A DNA stretch of 64,000 nucleotides from Anadara kagoshimensis (GCA_021292105.1 CM037861.1:62029566-62093565), one strand, 5' to 3'; counted from the stretch's first letter, positions 15,571-26,920 are shown. Notes: generated by a model not told the origin, from the sequence alone. Translations and numbers: made by a program.

Positions 15571-15789
15571 TCAATCCTAAAATCAAATTGAAACATTACT
15601 TAAAGTATAAAATTGAAATGAAGACAAACTAAAATCATCTTCATGAGTAAATTCTAAAGCAGTGTGTATGTTTTGATATAATCAAAAGGCACACTTCAGA
15701 ATGGAATTCAGTGTTTAGTGGCTAAAACATACAGTTTGCAAACATAACGCAACTAAGATTACGTGTAGAAATTCCGTAGTGGTGACAGA
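15571..15789. other. Array flank, no recognisable feature
   Basis: AT-rich non-repetitive sequence between the satellite edge and the first retroelement fragment. I see no gene or motif here. Confidence 0.6.
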
Positions 15790-16205
15790 CAAATCCAAAA
15801 CAAACATACCAATCCATGTCCAAACCAAATATTCATAGCAACGTAAAAATTGTGAAGCAGGCACATTAGGTTTAAGACGTGAACTTTCACCAGATAAGTA
15901 AGGCCGGGTGCTTCGGAAGGGTAAGTACCCCCTGTTTAGCTGGCTACTCCCACCACGTGTGTAATAAAAATTGAGAGTAAAAGGAACATATAACTATGGA
16001 CGTCAAATATTTTAAAGACAACCCTGGGCACAGAGACAATACTGTAATGGCGACCATAAAACTTTATAAGGGTTCCGATAAGCTTAGGCTTGCAATACAC
16101 CTTTACAATTAAGAAAAAAGTAAAGGAAACAAGCTCTATCTTAGCATATTCATTGTGAAACAAATACACGATAAGCAGATATATTGCTGTATAGAAAAGG
16201 CAAAT
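15790..16205 (-). mobile_element. Penelope-like element 3' fragment (minus)
   Basis: Read on the minus strand, this carries the C-terminal coding remnant and the 3' tail seen in many other copies here. Recognisable tail pieces are the complement of GGACATGGATTGGTATG near 15805-15825, the GGTGCTT/AGCACC-type hairpin region near 15905-15930, and the CACGTG box near 15953. Compared with the copy at 29080-30345 it lacks a stretch around 16095-16125. It is fused directly to a plus-strand piece of the same family at about 16206, giving an inverted pair. Confidence 0.8.
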
Positions 16206-17100
16206 CATACTATTAAAACAAAAATATACTGAAGATACCATCAACAAAATGTTGGAGTTTTTGATAGATAACATATTTGTTGTGTTTGGTAAAATAGTTT
16301 TTCAGCAAACAATCGGTATACCAATGGGTACAAACTGTGCACCATTGCTTGCTGATTTGTTTCTTTATTCTTATGAAGCAGAATTTATGCAGAACCTTGT
16401 TAAATCTAGAGAGAAGACTGTCGCAAAATCATCCAACTCAACATACAGATATATAGATGACGTTCTGTCTCTTAACAATCCTAAATTTGGAGACTGTCAT
16501 CTATCCTAGTGAGCTTGAAATGAAATTCACGACTGATTCCTCAAGTTCTGCTTCATATTTAGACTTATACCTGAATTATGACGCATTATGATAAACGTAA
16601 TGACTTCAATTTTGTCAATTGTCAACTTTCCTTTTTAATGCAGCAATATACCTGCTTCTCCTGCTTATGGTGTATTTGTTTCCCAATTAATACACCATGG
16701 TAGAGCTTGTTCCCACTACGGGGACTTTGTACAACGAAGTAGGCTGCTTGCAAATAAATGGTTGATTCAGGGATATTGTAAGCCTAGGCTTATCAAGGCC
16801 CTCAAAAAGTTTTATGGCCGTCATCACAGTATTCTTGATAAGTTTGATGTCTCTGTGTCCATGATTGCCCTGGATATATTTGACGTCTCATAGTTCCATG
16901 TTCCTTTCGCATAATTTTGATTACACACGTGGCGAGTGTAGCTAGCTAAACAGGAGGTGCTTAGCCTTCCGGAGCACCCTGTCTCACTTCCCTGGTGGAA
17001 GTTCACGTGTCTAACCTAATTTGTCAGTTCCAAAGTTTTTACTTTGCTTCTGGATTGTGATTCGGACATGGGTTAGTATGTTTGTTTTTAATTTGGTATG
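16206..17100 (+). pseudogene. Penelope-like reverse transcriptase, 5'-truncated and frameshifted
   Basis: The frame 16249-16509 reads through RT fingers/palm signatures: the IGIPMGTNCAPLLADLFLYS block followed by the YIDD catalytic motif (about 16450-16461). Both are typical of Penelope-like (PLE) reverse transcriptases in invertebrates. After about 16490 the frame breaks, but downstream frames continue the family's C-terminus: an ASYLDL block near 16550, SPAYGVFVSQLI near 16660-16690 and LIKALKKFYGRHH near 16790-16825. A conserved non-coding tail follows to about 17100, ending GTATGTTTGTTTTTA. Motif A and the N-terminal part are missing and no GIY-YIG endonuclease is visible. It is a dead copy. 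Confidence 0.85.
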
Positions 17101-17224
17101 GATAAATGAAAAACATGTGTACGAAATGACAAAACGGTTAGTAGTTTAAAGATATTTTAATAACCATGAATACATTTTGCATCACAATATCCTAAGTCCA
17201 TTCAAATTTGATTTAACATGTTTC

Positions 17225-17385
17225 TGATGTAGCTAACTGCACAGGAGGTGTTTACCATTGCAACGAACCCGGCATCACATCCTTGGTGAACGTTCACAAG
17301 TTTAACTTAATATGCCAGTTTTTAAAGTTTTCATATAGTTTTGGAGATTGTTATTTAGACATTAACCGGTGTGTTTGTATTTGAT
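17225..17385 (+). mobile_element. Penelope-like 3' tail fragment
   Basis: Diverged copy of the PLE 3' tail: GTAGCTAACTGCACAGGAGG, then a GTTCACAAGTTTAACTTAAT block, then the terminal ATTTAGACATTAACC-GTGTGTTTGT segment. No coding part is left. Confidence 0.7.
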
Positions 17386-18119
17386 TTTAGAAACGTTACA
17401 TAACCAAAGCGAATGAGAAATTGACGACATCAAGACGATTATAACAGAACTGGTTAATAAAAATTATAATTGAAAGAGCACTTGTAACGAAAATGTTTTA
17501 TTTCATATTTGTGTTAAATACTATTTTAATATTACAATATCGAAAACCGCATCTACATTGATGACAAATAAGAAAGTTATAGTTGTTTGAAAACCTTGAG
17601 TTTGGCCTTATCTGGGTAGCGATCCGTTACATAAGTAACCGTTGTAGTAACTAACATGGCAGACAGTACTAATTATGATGATGTAGCGACGTACGTGCAC
17701 GTGTATATACCATGTGATTCGTCATTAATTTGGGAAGGAATAGACAACCTTAAAATAAATGAAATTGGCATTCAGTCAAGAAAAAGACAGATACGATGAA
17801 CAAACTAAGTGGAGACCCAGCCGAGTTTTTGAATGCTAGCCCGGACATAACCAAATTTATGCGACGAGTATTATTTATCAAATATACGAAATGTAATTGT
17901 CATTTGTTAAAATTTTAAAATAAATCTTAATATTTTATAATATTGGACCGGCAGCATATCCATGCATTTTTTTTTTCAATCAAACATCGAAACGTGGCAC
18001 CGGCTTCAAATACAACATAGGCAGTCCGGCCTTCACGGAATTGAAGATTTTTACTATGTTAATTTATTGACAAATGTTCAGTATCTTATAAATAAATAAT
18101 AAATAAATAAATAAATAAA

Positions 18120-18150
<31 letters not shown>

Positions 18151-18320
18151 AAATGTCATTTTGACAATTTTCATTCCGAAAAGAGCACAGATTTCCATAC
18201 AATGTATTTTAAAGGCCAATTTTTTCGATCATGAAGAAAATGTATACATGCATCTTAAATTGAATATGTGACCAAGAAACAAACGAAAACTACAAATTTG
18301 ATAATAGTAAATGTTGTAAA
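17386..18320. other. AT-rich intergenic stretch
   Basis: No gene recognised. It contains an imperfect (AAAT)n microsatellite at about 18089-18155. Otherwise it is low-complexity AT-rich DNA. Confidence 0.6.
18089..18155. repeat. (AAAT)n microsatellite
   Basis: Uninterrupted runs of AAAT with one AAAAAT interruption near 18120. Confidence 0.95.
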
Positions 18321-18545
18321 TAAAGGAGGTTGTGCGCTATGGGCCCTTCCCGGCACCACAATTTTAATAATTTTTTGAAGGGGGAAATATCTTTGATATG
18401 TTACCGAACACATTGCCAATTATACAAATGAAATAAATCCATAAAAGTTTTACACAAAAAATATTTTAAACTGTCGTCTTGTAACACTAAAGTACTGGGT
18501 GTTTGTCCAATTTTTCGAAATATTGACGTTTTTCCGGTACATTTC

Positions 18546-18672
18546 TTCAAATTAAACTATGAGCGCAGTCGTGCTCCAAAAAGATATTTAAACCATAAAC
18601 TAATGCTGAATAAAAGAACCACGTGTTAAAATATTTTTGTGGAGCACGACTGCGCTCATAGTTTAATTTGAA
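18546..18672. repeat. Inverted repeat, 33-bp arms
   Basis: The arms at 18546-18578 and 18640-18672 are perfect reverse complements over 33 bp (TTCAAATTAAACTATG... against ...CATAGTTTAATTTGAA), with a 61-bp AT-rich loop. It has MITE-like architecture with no coding potential. Confidence 0.9.
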
Positions 18673-18853
18673 AAAATCGTCAATAAAATTGTCAACTGAT
18701 ATGGGGTAAGGTAAATTGTGTAGCACAATATGGCTAATATATTTTTTTCTGTTATGATTTTGATAAATAATAAAAAAAATAATAAAATATATTAGTGTTT
18801 TTTATTGATTACATATATTATAATAAAACGGAGTCGATAAAATTTAATGCATT

Positions 18854-19020
18854 TAAGAATTGAATTGCACTTTTTACGTTGTTATGGGTGTAACAACGTG
18901 AAAATTATCACAAATTGTGTAAAACCGCTGCGCTACGCTACGCGGTTTTACGCATAATTTGTGATAATTTTCACGTTGTTACACCCCGATAACAACGTAA
19001 AAAGTGCAATTCAATTCTTA
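18854..19020. repeat. 167-bp near-perfect palindrome
   Basis: Arms of about 75 bp flank a short GC-rich centre (around 18930-18945, GCTGCGCTACGCTACGCGG). The outer ends read TAAGAATTGAATTGCAC and its complement. Only a few mismatches or small indels separate the arms, for example GTGT against GCAT near the loop. It would form a long cruciform or RNA hairpin. It resembles a foldback MITE. Confidence 0.93.
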
Positions 19021-20211
19021 TAATTACAAACCAACCCGAAATTTAAGTTTTTAAGCTGACCTACATTTCCGAACTGAGCAGCTGATTTTCAGAAAATCGA
19101 CGTTACAAGGCTGAACTGCGTAGTAATACAATAAATGACATCTTTATGAAAGATAAAATATCCGATAAAAAAGCTGAAATAGTTTTGAATTTATATCTTT
19201 TTATTCATTTTTTAGTTATTTTCAGTCAACATATAAATTATGTTACATTTAAATTCATTGACAAAAAGGGATTATATTATGTCTCGCAATCATGAAAACA
19301 AACAACACTTTGAACAACGTCATACGTGACGGCCAAACGTTTGTAGAACAGGCGTGTTTACATTTTGATTTTACCAATAACATAAGAAAAACTGCATTGG
19401 TTGAATGAACGGTGTGTTAAACAAACCCTGAAACCAACTATTGACATGGAATTAATGTTTTCTTAGATGAATCAATGTTTTACCACCTATGGAATGGATG
19501 TGAGATGAGGGATTCTGTCACCGGTGGTAGCTGTATGAGCTGATCAGGGACATTTTGAGAAGGTAAACAAGCGGTACGGGTGAACATTAGACTGGAATAT
19601 AGTATGTTATCAATTTTATTAAATTATTATTGGCAGGCCTATCTCTGTCATTATCATCAAGATCCAGTTCATAATCAACCATCTTATTTGCACACTGGCA
19701 TTGCATTCTTCAAAATATTTATCCTGATCCCGGCTATACATTGTCTGGGGGAAATAAAATGTCTTTGCTTTCAAAAGGATGCGCATGTGATGAATTTCAA
19801 ACAAAACACCCCGCACTGAGGTTTTGCATCCGAGAATACCATGGTGCGTGTCATATTGCTTATACTTAGTAGTCCATAGACACGTAAAATACTCGGTGAC
19901 GATAAAATGTCGATTTTGAAAAACATAAATTTTTATAAATGTACAATCTCAAATGTAATTTTTAAAAATATCGGTGAAAATTAATCAGAACATGTTTGAA
20001 TTAATTTTTTAAAATTTGAATTTATAAAAAGATCAAAGTATTTTAATGTTTCTATGTGAAATCGTTCCCGCCCTCCCCGTTTGTTTACAATCTTAAAATG
20101 GCTGTTGAGAGATGGGTAATCCCCGAAACAGGCCCAAAGTAGTTCCGGTAGAAAACGTTGTTATTGGAAAATAACACCGTGTTTTTGCAAGACGACAACC
20201 AATGAAAATGC

Positions 20212-20402
20212 TCTAAATTGTGTAACAACGTGAAGTTTGTAATTATTTATAAATAACTGTTTAAAAACAACGCCGGTAACCGTTCATGCTGTAGAGCGGG
20301 ATGCTACACATTTTAGAAATCGACGACGTCGTCAAGAACAACAACAACTGGCCACACCGGCTACGTAGATCGTTCAACAACATTGTTACACAATTTAAGC
20401 TA
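20212..20402. repeat. Imperfect inverted repeat
   Basis: CTAAATTGTGTAACAACGTG near 20212-20231 is opposed by GTTACACAATTTAAG near 20388-20402. The same ATTGTGTAAC core appears in the 18854-19020 palindrome, suggesting related hairpin elements. The ~150 bp between the arms shows no coding signal. Confidence 0.55.
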
Positions 20403-20732
20403 CACATTCGCAATTCAGTGATGTGCATATAATTATGTTACTTTTCTTTTTCATTTCATTTCACGGATACTGTTATTTTTTGTCTGGTAATACGAAAATG
20501 GGCTCAAATATCCTGACTCCCGACAGTCGGGACAGAGTTCAGTGACACCGAGGTGAATGTCACCTGTACCGTTTCGTGTGTATGGTTTATAATGTAGCGA
20601 TCATAAATCCAATAATTTTAAGAAGCGGTTTTGAAAAATACGACAAATAAAGCAAAGAAATAAAATCCAGGAATATCAGTTGTAATTAGAGCGTAGATCG
20701 GATGTACATGTCTACTACGAAAACATTCAATG

Positions 20733-20800
20733 TTGTGGTGGCGCAATAGGTAGCAGTATAGACTTAGAAACTGACGGGTTCAAATACCCAAGAAGGGTTT
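20733..20800 (+). mobile_element. tRNA-like (SINE head) fragment
   Basis: An A-box-like segment (TGGCGCAATAGGTAGCAG) is followed about 25 bases later by a B-box-like GGGTTCAAATACCC and then a T-run. No convincing cloverleaf acceptor stem is seen, so a decayed tRNA-derived SINE head is more likely than a functional tRNA. Confidence 0.4.
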
Positions 20801-22260
20801 TTTTTTGAAAGAATTATAAATTATATTTTTATAAATGATTAAGATTATACCCGATGAGGATAAATTTAAATCTCTCTCACCTCTTCACACAATTCATGTT
20901 TTTATTAAATATACATGTATATTAGATCCAGGTGCTTTTTATTCTTTTTATTCTTTCGCACCTCTTAAATTTTTTTTTCATTTTTTTTATTATAAATCTA
21001 GTTTTTAATTATATATATTTTTAATTTTACTATTTCCCTTTTTCTGCAGCATTTTTTAAAAATTATTTTCATAAATAAATTTTATTTATTAATTTTAATT
21101 TCTTTTCTCTCTCTCTCATCTCTTCTGGGAATTTTGGAATTATTGTAATACATGTAGTTTTCTTAATAATTCACCCAGTTTATTTACGTACAGAAGTATT
21201 TATCATACGGTATTGTTAGATCTTTTTCAAAATACAAATACATGTATACACACACAAGCTATATATATTGCTGATATTGGAATGGTGAACAAGGGAATCT
21301 CTCAATTTTCGGACTTCTAAGATAAATTGACCGTCCAAAAACTGAACTTCGGCACTGATTACTAGTATTAATCAATGACACTTATGTATGTCTGTCTTTT
21401 TGTTTGCCAAAAGTTTTATCCCCATCGCCTCCTTAGGCTTTTATAAACATTTATGTCTTTAAATCTTTTTTTTTTTTTGGTGTTCCCAAAATGATGTTGT
21501 ATTATGAAAGAAGATCCATCCTACATAATTTACATTTGGTGGAAAAGTACAATGATCAAGGGACTAGCACCACTAACATTTACACACATGATATTCTAAC
21601 TTGGAGAAGGAGATCTTGATGGTGCTACTTTTCAGTTCAAGTGGAAGTGAGACCCATCTTTCCTAAATTAGTAAGACTACTCTATATACCTAGCCATGTA
21701 CATGTACATGCATATAGGATGTTTAACACTGACGAACTATTAAACTCATGTTGATCGGTTGGTGATAAAGACATCTGTTATGATTCTTTCTGTTATACAG
21801 AGGCATCCAGCTTGCCTGGTTTTCTGTACCATAAGTAACTGGTCAGAGAAAAACAGTGAATTTCAGTAAGGAAGCCTATGAACATTCTTGAATTAAATAC
21901 CATCCCAAGTTCCATTTGCATGAGATGCACTGATCCGTATTCGGTTAATATTATACATTTGCGACAGATACCTGACAGGGCATTGCAGTTGTGTCTTGGG
22001 GGTCACATCTCATTGGTTGAAATAGAAAGGGAGATAATAACGACATCCCACTGTACTGATTTTGCACTCTAGAAAAGAATTGAACGATTTTGATTACACC
22101 TTTATCTGCATTCAAATACACCTATCATCGCTACTACTAACAAAATCAGTTCTTTTCTAATGTACAAGGTTGCCACCATTGGGGTGACTTACCCCGCGAT
22201 TGACCCCTGCTCAAACGCAATTTCTTGTTTCAATCATCCATTCCTATGGGAACAATTACA
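20801..22260. other. AT-rich interior, no gene recognised
   Basis: Long pyrimidine/AT tracts fill 20800-21130. The short open frames here, such as 21878-22072, match nothing I recognise. Confidence 0.5.
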
Positions 22261-22269
22261 TCCACTCCA

Positions 22270-22487
22270 TATGTACATGCGTATATTTAGCAATCCGTTG
22301 CTATGGACAATTAGTTGCCATGGTAACAAATAATGTTTTATTTCATGACTTTATACATTATGTAAACCATCAGTTGCCAAGGGCACAAATGCACCCGTTT
22401 TTATATCTATATAAGTATATTTAACAATCCGTTGCTATGGACATTTTGTTGCCATGGTGACAAATAATGTTATATTTTATGTTCTCG
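22270..22487. repeat. Duplicated ~75-bp block with RFX X-box-like motifs
   Basis: Two diverged copies (about 22276-22352 and 22412-22487) share TATATTTARCAATCCGTTGC and TATGGAC, then a GTTGCCATGGTRAC palindrome and AAATAATGTT. GTTGCCATGGTAAC at 22314-22327 is a full match to the RFX X-box consensus. GTTGCCATGGTGAC at 22448-22461 differs at one base. A further GTTGCTAAGCAAC lies at 22640-22652. The function is unknown; the motifs may simply be part of a repeat. Confidence 0.65.
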
Positions 22488-23721
22488 AACTTAATATTTA
22501 CTTTTATTGATAAATATAGTAATGTAGAAAGATTATTTACAAAAAAAATTAGAATAGGATTAAATCTGCTACAATATGTTAAAACCATAATGCGAAATAT
22601 CCATATTTAAGATTTACTAAGGGTCAGTTGTCATGCACCGTTGCTAAGCAACCATACATCGGAACACTTAAATTTTATGTTTTTACAAAGGCTAAATCTT
22701 GGACTAAATTCTACAGAAAAATCATTATTTTCTGGTATGGGGCCAAAAATGGCCTATAGTGCACAACCTCCTTTATACATGCTTTTAAAAATACCGATCT
22801 GGCCGTCCGCGTTCAAATAATATTAATTAATCGAACATCAATATCTATCTAGTTTCTACCGTCCTGAATCGGCTTATGATGCATCATTTTTATTTATTTA
22901 TTTATTTATGTATTTACTTATTTATATTTGATACGAAAATCATAAGAGAAATGAAGTAAAATTAATGATTAAAATTTAAATGACCAGTGTAAAATTTTAT
23001 TTAAAATGTTATTTTTTAAAATTATATAATTCCGCCATGCGCCAGTTATCATTTTTCAGTCTTTATTCATACTCCCGTAACTATATACATATACGTTTTA
23101 TACATAATTATCTTTTTAGAATCAGTTTATTTATGTGAAATTCTAAATTCAAGACAACATTAAATGATTGAAGTATATTTTCAAGTGTCACGAAATCACT
23201 CTATTCGAACACCTGTCAATCAATTTTATTAATTGTGAGAACACATCATGTTGATTAAAGGTACGGGTCTCAATCTAAGGAATGTATAAAAAACAAACAT
23301 TTTATCAAGGTGGACTAATAATAATTGCTTAATTATTGGCAGGTGTCATTCAGATGTAAATTCGCCGAGATCTCCCTTATTTTGGCATGGTATTTTTATG
23401 ACATTTTCGCATTAAGTCATATTTCAGAATGGAGAATAACATATGTAAAAATAAAAAAAATCGCTACAGGTACTCTTAGCAAACTAAAAAACAATATGAA
23501 ATCGTCGTACCAATCCCATACTCATGAAAATGTGGAAAAGAAAGATTAGTTCTTTTAGCTTAAATAAAAAATGTTATATCTTTAAATTGTTATATATAAA
23601 GTGCATTGTTCTCTATGTCAAAACTTGTATTTTTCTTGAACAAAAGTGTTGGAAATGAGGTTTCAAAAAATTTCAAAATCTTTAAAATTTATTTTCTTTC
23701 TGAGATTTGCAGTTGCTGTGT

Positions 23722-23795
23722 AACAACTCCTAATGAAGTCTGACGCCTAATGAAGTCCAGATTTCATTAGGCGTCGGACTTTATTAGGAGTTGTT
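23722..23795. repeat. 74-bp palindrome
   Basis: Arms reading AACAACTCCTAATGAAGTC and TGACGCCTAATGAA are opposed by the reverse complement after a ~7-base centre (GTCCAGA). Only a couple of mismatches are present. It is a foldback MITE-like hairpin. Confidence 0.9.
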
Positions 23796-24099
23796 CCGTT
23801 GCTTATTACACTGATGCGTCATTTCTATTTTTTATTTTAATACCCTTAACATTTACCATAATGCGGGAATAAATAGCATAATGGTTTTATGATAAATTTC
23901 AATAGATGTACTTGAATGTTATCATGATATATATCAAATTATCATATTTTGCTTATTTTTTACCTTTTGCCAATCGTTTTGTTAATGTTTGTAATCTTTT
24001 GTTCAACGGAGTGAGTTTTATCTTTATAGACAACGTGTTTGAGTACATTTTGTCCTCTGAAAACATAATTCTATTTCCTAAAAGTTTCGCCTTTTCTTA

Positions 24100-24335
24100 A
24101 TTGAGATACTTTTGCTAAAATATTAACCCTTGTTACTAAAGGTAATTCATCAAAAAATTACCTTTTGTTAAATAAGTAAGTTTTACTAAATTTGATCTTT
24201 TGCAAATTGGATTACTTTTGCTGAATTTTCACTTTTGTATACTGAATTATGTTTGCTAAAATTTTATTTTTGTAAGTTGATTTAGGTTTGCCTAAATGTA
24301 AGCTTTTGTAAATTGAGTTACTTTTAACGTTTTTT
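24100..24335. repeat. Imperfect AT-rich tandem repeats
   Basis: Several degenerate copies of a roughly 30-40-bp motif built from TTTTGYAAATTGAGTTAC and TTTTGCTAAAAT follow one another. The periodicity is loose. Confidence 0.5.
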
Positions 24336-25077
24336 TCAAATTAAGTTCGTAAAGTTAAAATATTTTTTTGTATATACAGGAAGTTATCGTGTGATGACAC
24401 CGTGGGTTTTTAGTTTTAAAAACAGGTATAATTAAACAGCTAAACGCGCCTTTTGCTTGTGGATTATGAAAAAAAACCCTAAAAGTTAATTCGAAAGAAT
24501 AAAATTTTTACAACAAAAACTTTAACGTCATCCAAAACATCATTCATTAATGTTCGTAATGCATTGAAAGACTGTTCATTAAAAAAATATTAATTATTCT
24601 TGTGATTGAAATTACTCCCAACCATTAATCAAGTTCGGCATTGACCTATATTGATTTGAAAAACATTTTATAAAACAATATAAAAAATCTTCAATTTTAT
24701 GTAGGACGAAAATAATTTTAAAAGAAAAAAAAGAGAAGGATAGAGAAAGTTCCTTTATATGACCTATAACAACTGCCTTGTCATTATTTGAAACTAGTTC
24801 ATCCATTGGTAGAATTCAACACTATTTAAAAGATATAAATTTAAAAAAAAGTATTTTTAAAGCATTTTTTTCTTTTTAAACTGTCATGTTATACAAAATT
24901 ACATATCAAAAATTGATAAGTAAGGTATGAATCATTTAAGTTTAACATAAACTTATCACAATATGTCAATGGTGAATCCGTGGGATTTCATAAAATGTAC
25001 ATACATTATATACATTAATATGTACTTATATTTATTCAAATTTTTGTTGTTTTGTAGCAGAATCCAGAATCCTTATA

Positions 25078-25130
25078 TTTTTAATCAAAACGAAACATAC
25101 CAATCATGTCCAAATCACAACCCCAAAGTA
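25078..25130 (-). mobile_element. Penelope-like 3' terminal fragment
   Basis: Complement of the family's last ~50 bp: ACATACCAATCATGTCC, then AAATCACAACCCCAAAGTAAA. Confidence 0.55.
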
Positions 25131-25142
25131 AAAAAAAAAAAT

Positions 25143-25365
25143 CTTTGACAACTGGCAAGTGAGTGTGTGTGTACATGTGTTGGACAGATTGATATAAGTT
25201 TCAGATTTAAGATTTATACCTTTGACAACTAGCAAGTGTGTGTGTTGAACAGATTGATTGATATAAGTTTTAGATTTAAGATTTATACCTTTGACAACTG
25301 GAAAGTGTGTGTGTGTGTGTTAGACAGAAAGATTGATATAGGTTTCATATTTAAGATTTATACCT
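25143..25365. repeat. Three-unit tandem repeat of about 70-77 bp
   Basis: Units start at about 25143, 25220 and 25289 with CTTTGACAACTGGCAAGTG, a variable GTGT tract, then ACAGATTGATATAAGTTT and AGATTTAAGATTTATAC. Length differences come mostly from the GT tract. Confidence 0.9.
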
Positions 25366-25399
25366 CACTTATGACACCATCAGGAGACTACATTTAAAG

Positions 25400-25710
25400 A
25401 TTTTTGATAAACGTGATGACTTCAATTCTTCTATTGTCAACCCTTCTTTTACACAAGCCGGGGTGTAGCCAGGTAAACAGAAGATGCTTACTTTTTTGAG
25501 CACCCAGGCCTCACCTGTCCCTGCCTGATTGATGTTTTCACGTGTTCAACCAAACTTGTCGTTTTAAAGTTTTTACTTTGCTTTTGATATTGTGATTTGT
25601 GTATGGAGTATGTCTGTTTTTTTATGCAGCTTCTTTAGGTTATGGTGTATTTGTTTTATAATAATTAATGATGGTATAGTTTGTTTTTACTACGAGAACT
25701 TAATGGTATG
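25400..25710 (+). mobile_element. Rearranged Penelope-like fragment
   Basis: GATAAACGTGATGACTTCAA and the following bases match the PLE coding stretch DKRDDFN-S-IVN. The sequence then jumps to the 3' tail (GGGTGTAGCCAGGTAAACAG near 25462, to about 25620). A piece of the upstream coding part (TTATGGTGTATTTGTTT near 25640) follows out of order. It is an internally deleted and shuffled copy. Confidence 0.65.
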
Positions 25711-25794
25711 GTTGTTGATGATTATAGAGATCGATATAATGACGTCATATGATTGTTGTAACATAATGTGACGTCATATTAATAGTAAAAAGAT

Positions 25795-26250
25795 TAATTC
25801 TAACATGACCTGCGTTTTCTTTATATGAAACATAGAGGCCAGCCGTGGTATAAGAAACGATATACCCATCTGCTGTCCCCTTGCTTATAATATGACGCCA
25901 TGCGATGTATCGCGAACAATGGTTGTGACGTAATTTTCATTCACAAAATCATTTATTTCAATGGAGGTAATGTCAACAGCCTAATTGTTTGAATGGACCT
26001 TTTTGTAAATAGATAGCAAAATGTACTTCCGAAGAAAGAGTTCGCAATGTTTATTTCAATCCTTTTTATCTAAGTCATGTTAGAATTGAAATGATTAAAA
26101 TTTACCCGTGGTATATCGTCGAATAATACACGGGCCGTCGTTGACATGCGGCGAGTATATCACTCGGTGGCAAAGCCACCTCGTGATATATTCTTCCGCG
26201 TGTAAACTCCGGCCCGTGTATTATTCGACGAATACCACGGGTAAATGTTG
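25795..26250. mobile_element. Composite hairpin repeat, copy 1
   Basis: Two adjoining hairpins. First, AATTCTAACATGAC at about 25796 is opposed by GTCATGTTAGAATT at about 26076. Second, 26101-26245 is a palindrome with arms TTTACCCGTGGTAT and TCGTCGAATAATACACGGGC, and their complements. A second full copy sits at 49862-50315 inside the SLC5 gene, sharing both hairpins and the block between (for example CAAAATGTACTTCCGAAGAA and AGAGTTCGCAATGTTTATTT). This is therefore a dispersed non-autonomous element of about 455 bp. Confidence 0.85.
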
Positions 26251-26769
26251 ATTATTTCTTAAATATATTGCGTTTTTTTAAATTAAATCATCACACGGTA
26301 TCGTTAAAACATATAAATGAGAAAACAATATGTACATCTCTTAGTGGTATTTGGTTGTTGATTTGGTAGATACAATGTCAAAGCATTTTCTTGTTTTAAA
26401 ACAGCTGTGAAGGAAGTTACTTTAGAATTATCATTTAAATAATGCTTTGTTTGTATTTTGAAACATTTAATTTTTATTCTTCCTTTACATCCATCATCGG
26501 AAAAATGGCAGCGTTCACATAATTAAACGATAACAAAATAGTTCTTCTACTCACCATAAGTTTTATACATGTTACTTCGACAAAATTACAATTTCATGTT
26601 GAAATGAAAAGGACATTGATTAACTGTTGAATGAATGCAAACAACATACAACAACATATTGTTCAGAATGTTAAGTAAATAATTTTAATTTAACTTTGGA
26701 TAAAATTAGACATATTTGTAAATCATTGTAAATTAAATAAATAGTGTACGTTTTGAATGTCTTGAAGTG

Positions 26770-26920
26770 GATGAAGCTAGCTAAAGACGAGATTACTCTT
26801 CCGGAGCACCCTGCATCAACGATTACGTTTTTAACTTAATTTGATTTTTTTCAAAGTTTTTCCTTTGTTCTGGGATTGTGATTTGGACATGGGTTGGTAT
26901 ATTTGTTTTTGATTGATGAA
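26770..26920 (+). mobile_element. Penelope-like 3' tail fragment
   Basis: AGCTAGCTAAAGACGAG, then CTCTTCCGGAGCACCCTG, then TGTGATTTGGACATGGGTTG before TATTTGTTTTTG. It is a truncated tail with an internal deletion around the CACGTG box. Confidence 0.65.

Larger units (their letters stand above)
18323..22773. mobile_element. Candidate TIR-bounded element with TA target duplication
   Basis: The left end AAGGAGGTTGTGCGCTATGG is matched in inverted orientation at 22746-22773, which ends GCACAACCTCCTT. Each end is flanked by TA (18321-18322 and 22774-22775). Similarity of the ends lasts roughly 25-28 bp and then stops. No transposase frame is recognised inside, so this would be a non-autonomous element or a chance pair of ends from two separate insertions. 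The interior holds two palindromes, a tRNA-like head and a duplicated block with RFX-like motifs. Confidence 0.45.
22776..25075. other. AT-rich stretch without recognised gene
   Basis: Apart from the palindrome at 23722-23795 and the imperfect repeats at 24100-24335, I see only AT-rich sequence. Open frames of 60-74 codons here (for example 23325-23549) have biased AT-driven composition and no family motif. Confidence 0.55.

Noticed and set aside
15936..16274. 112-residue minus-strand open frame
   Set aside because: It crosses the junction of two opposite-strand Penelope-like fragments, and its sequence is mostly tail and out-of-frame coding DNA.
20733..20800. Functional tRNA gene
   Set aside because: A- and B-box-like segments exist but the acceptor stem does not pair convincingly. 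It is more likely a SINE head.
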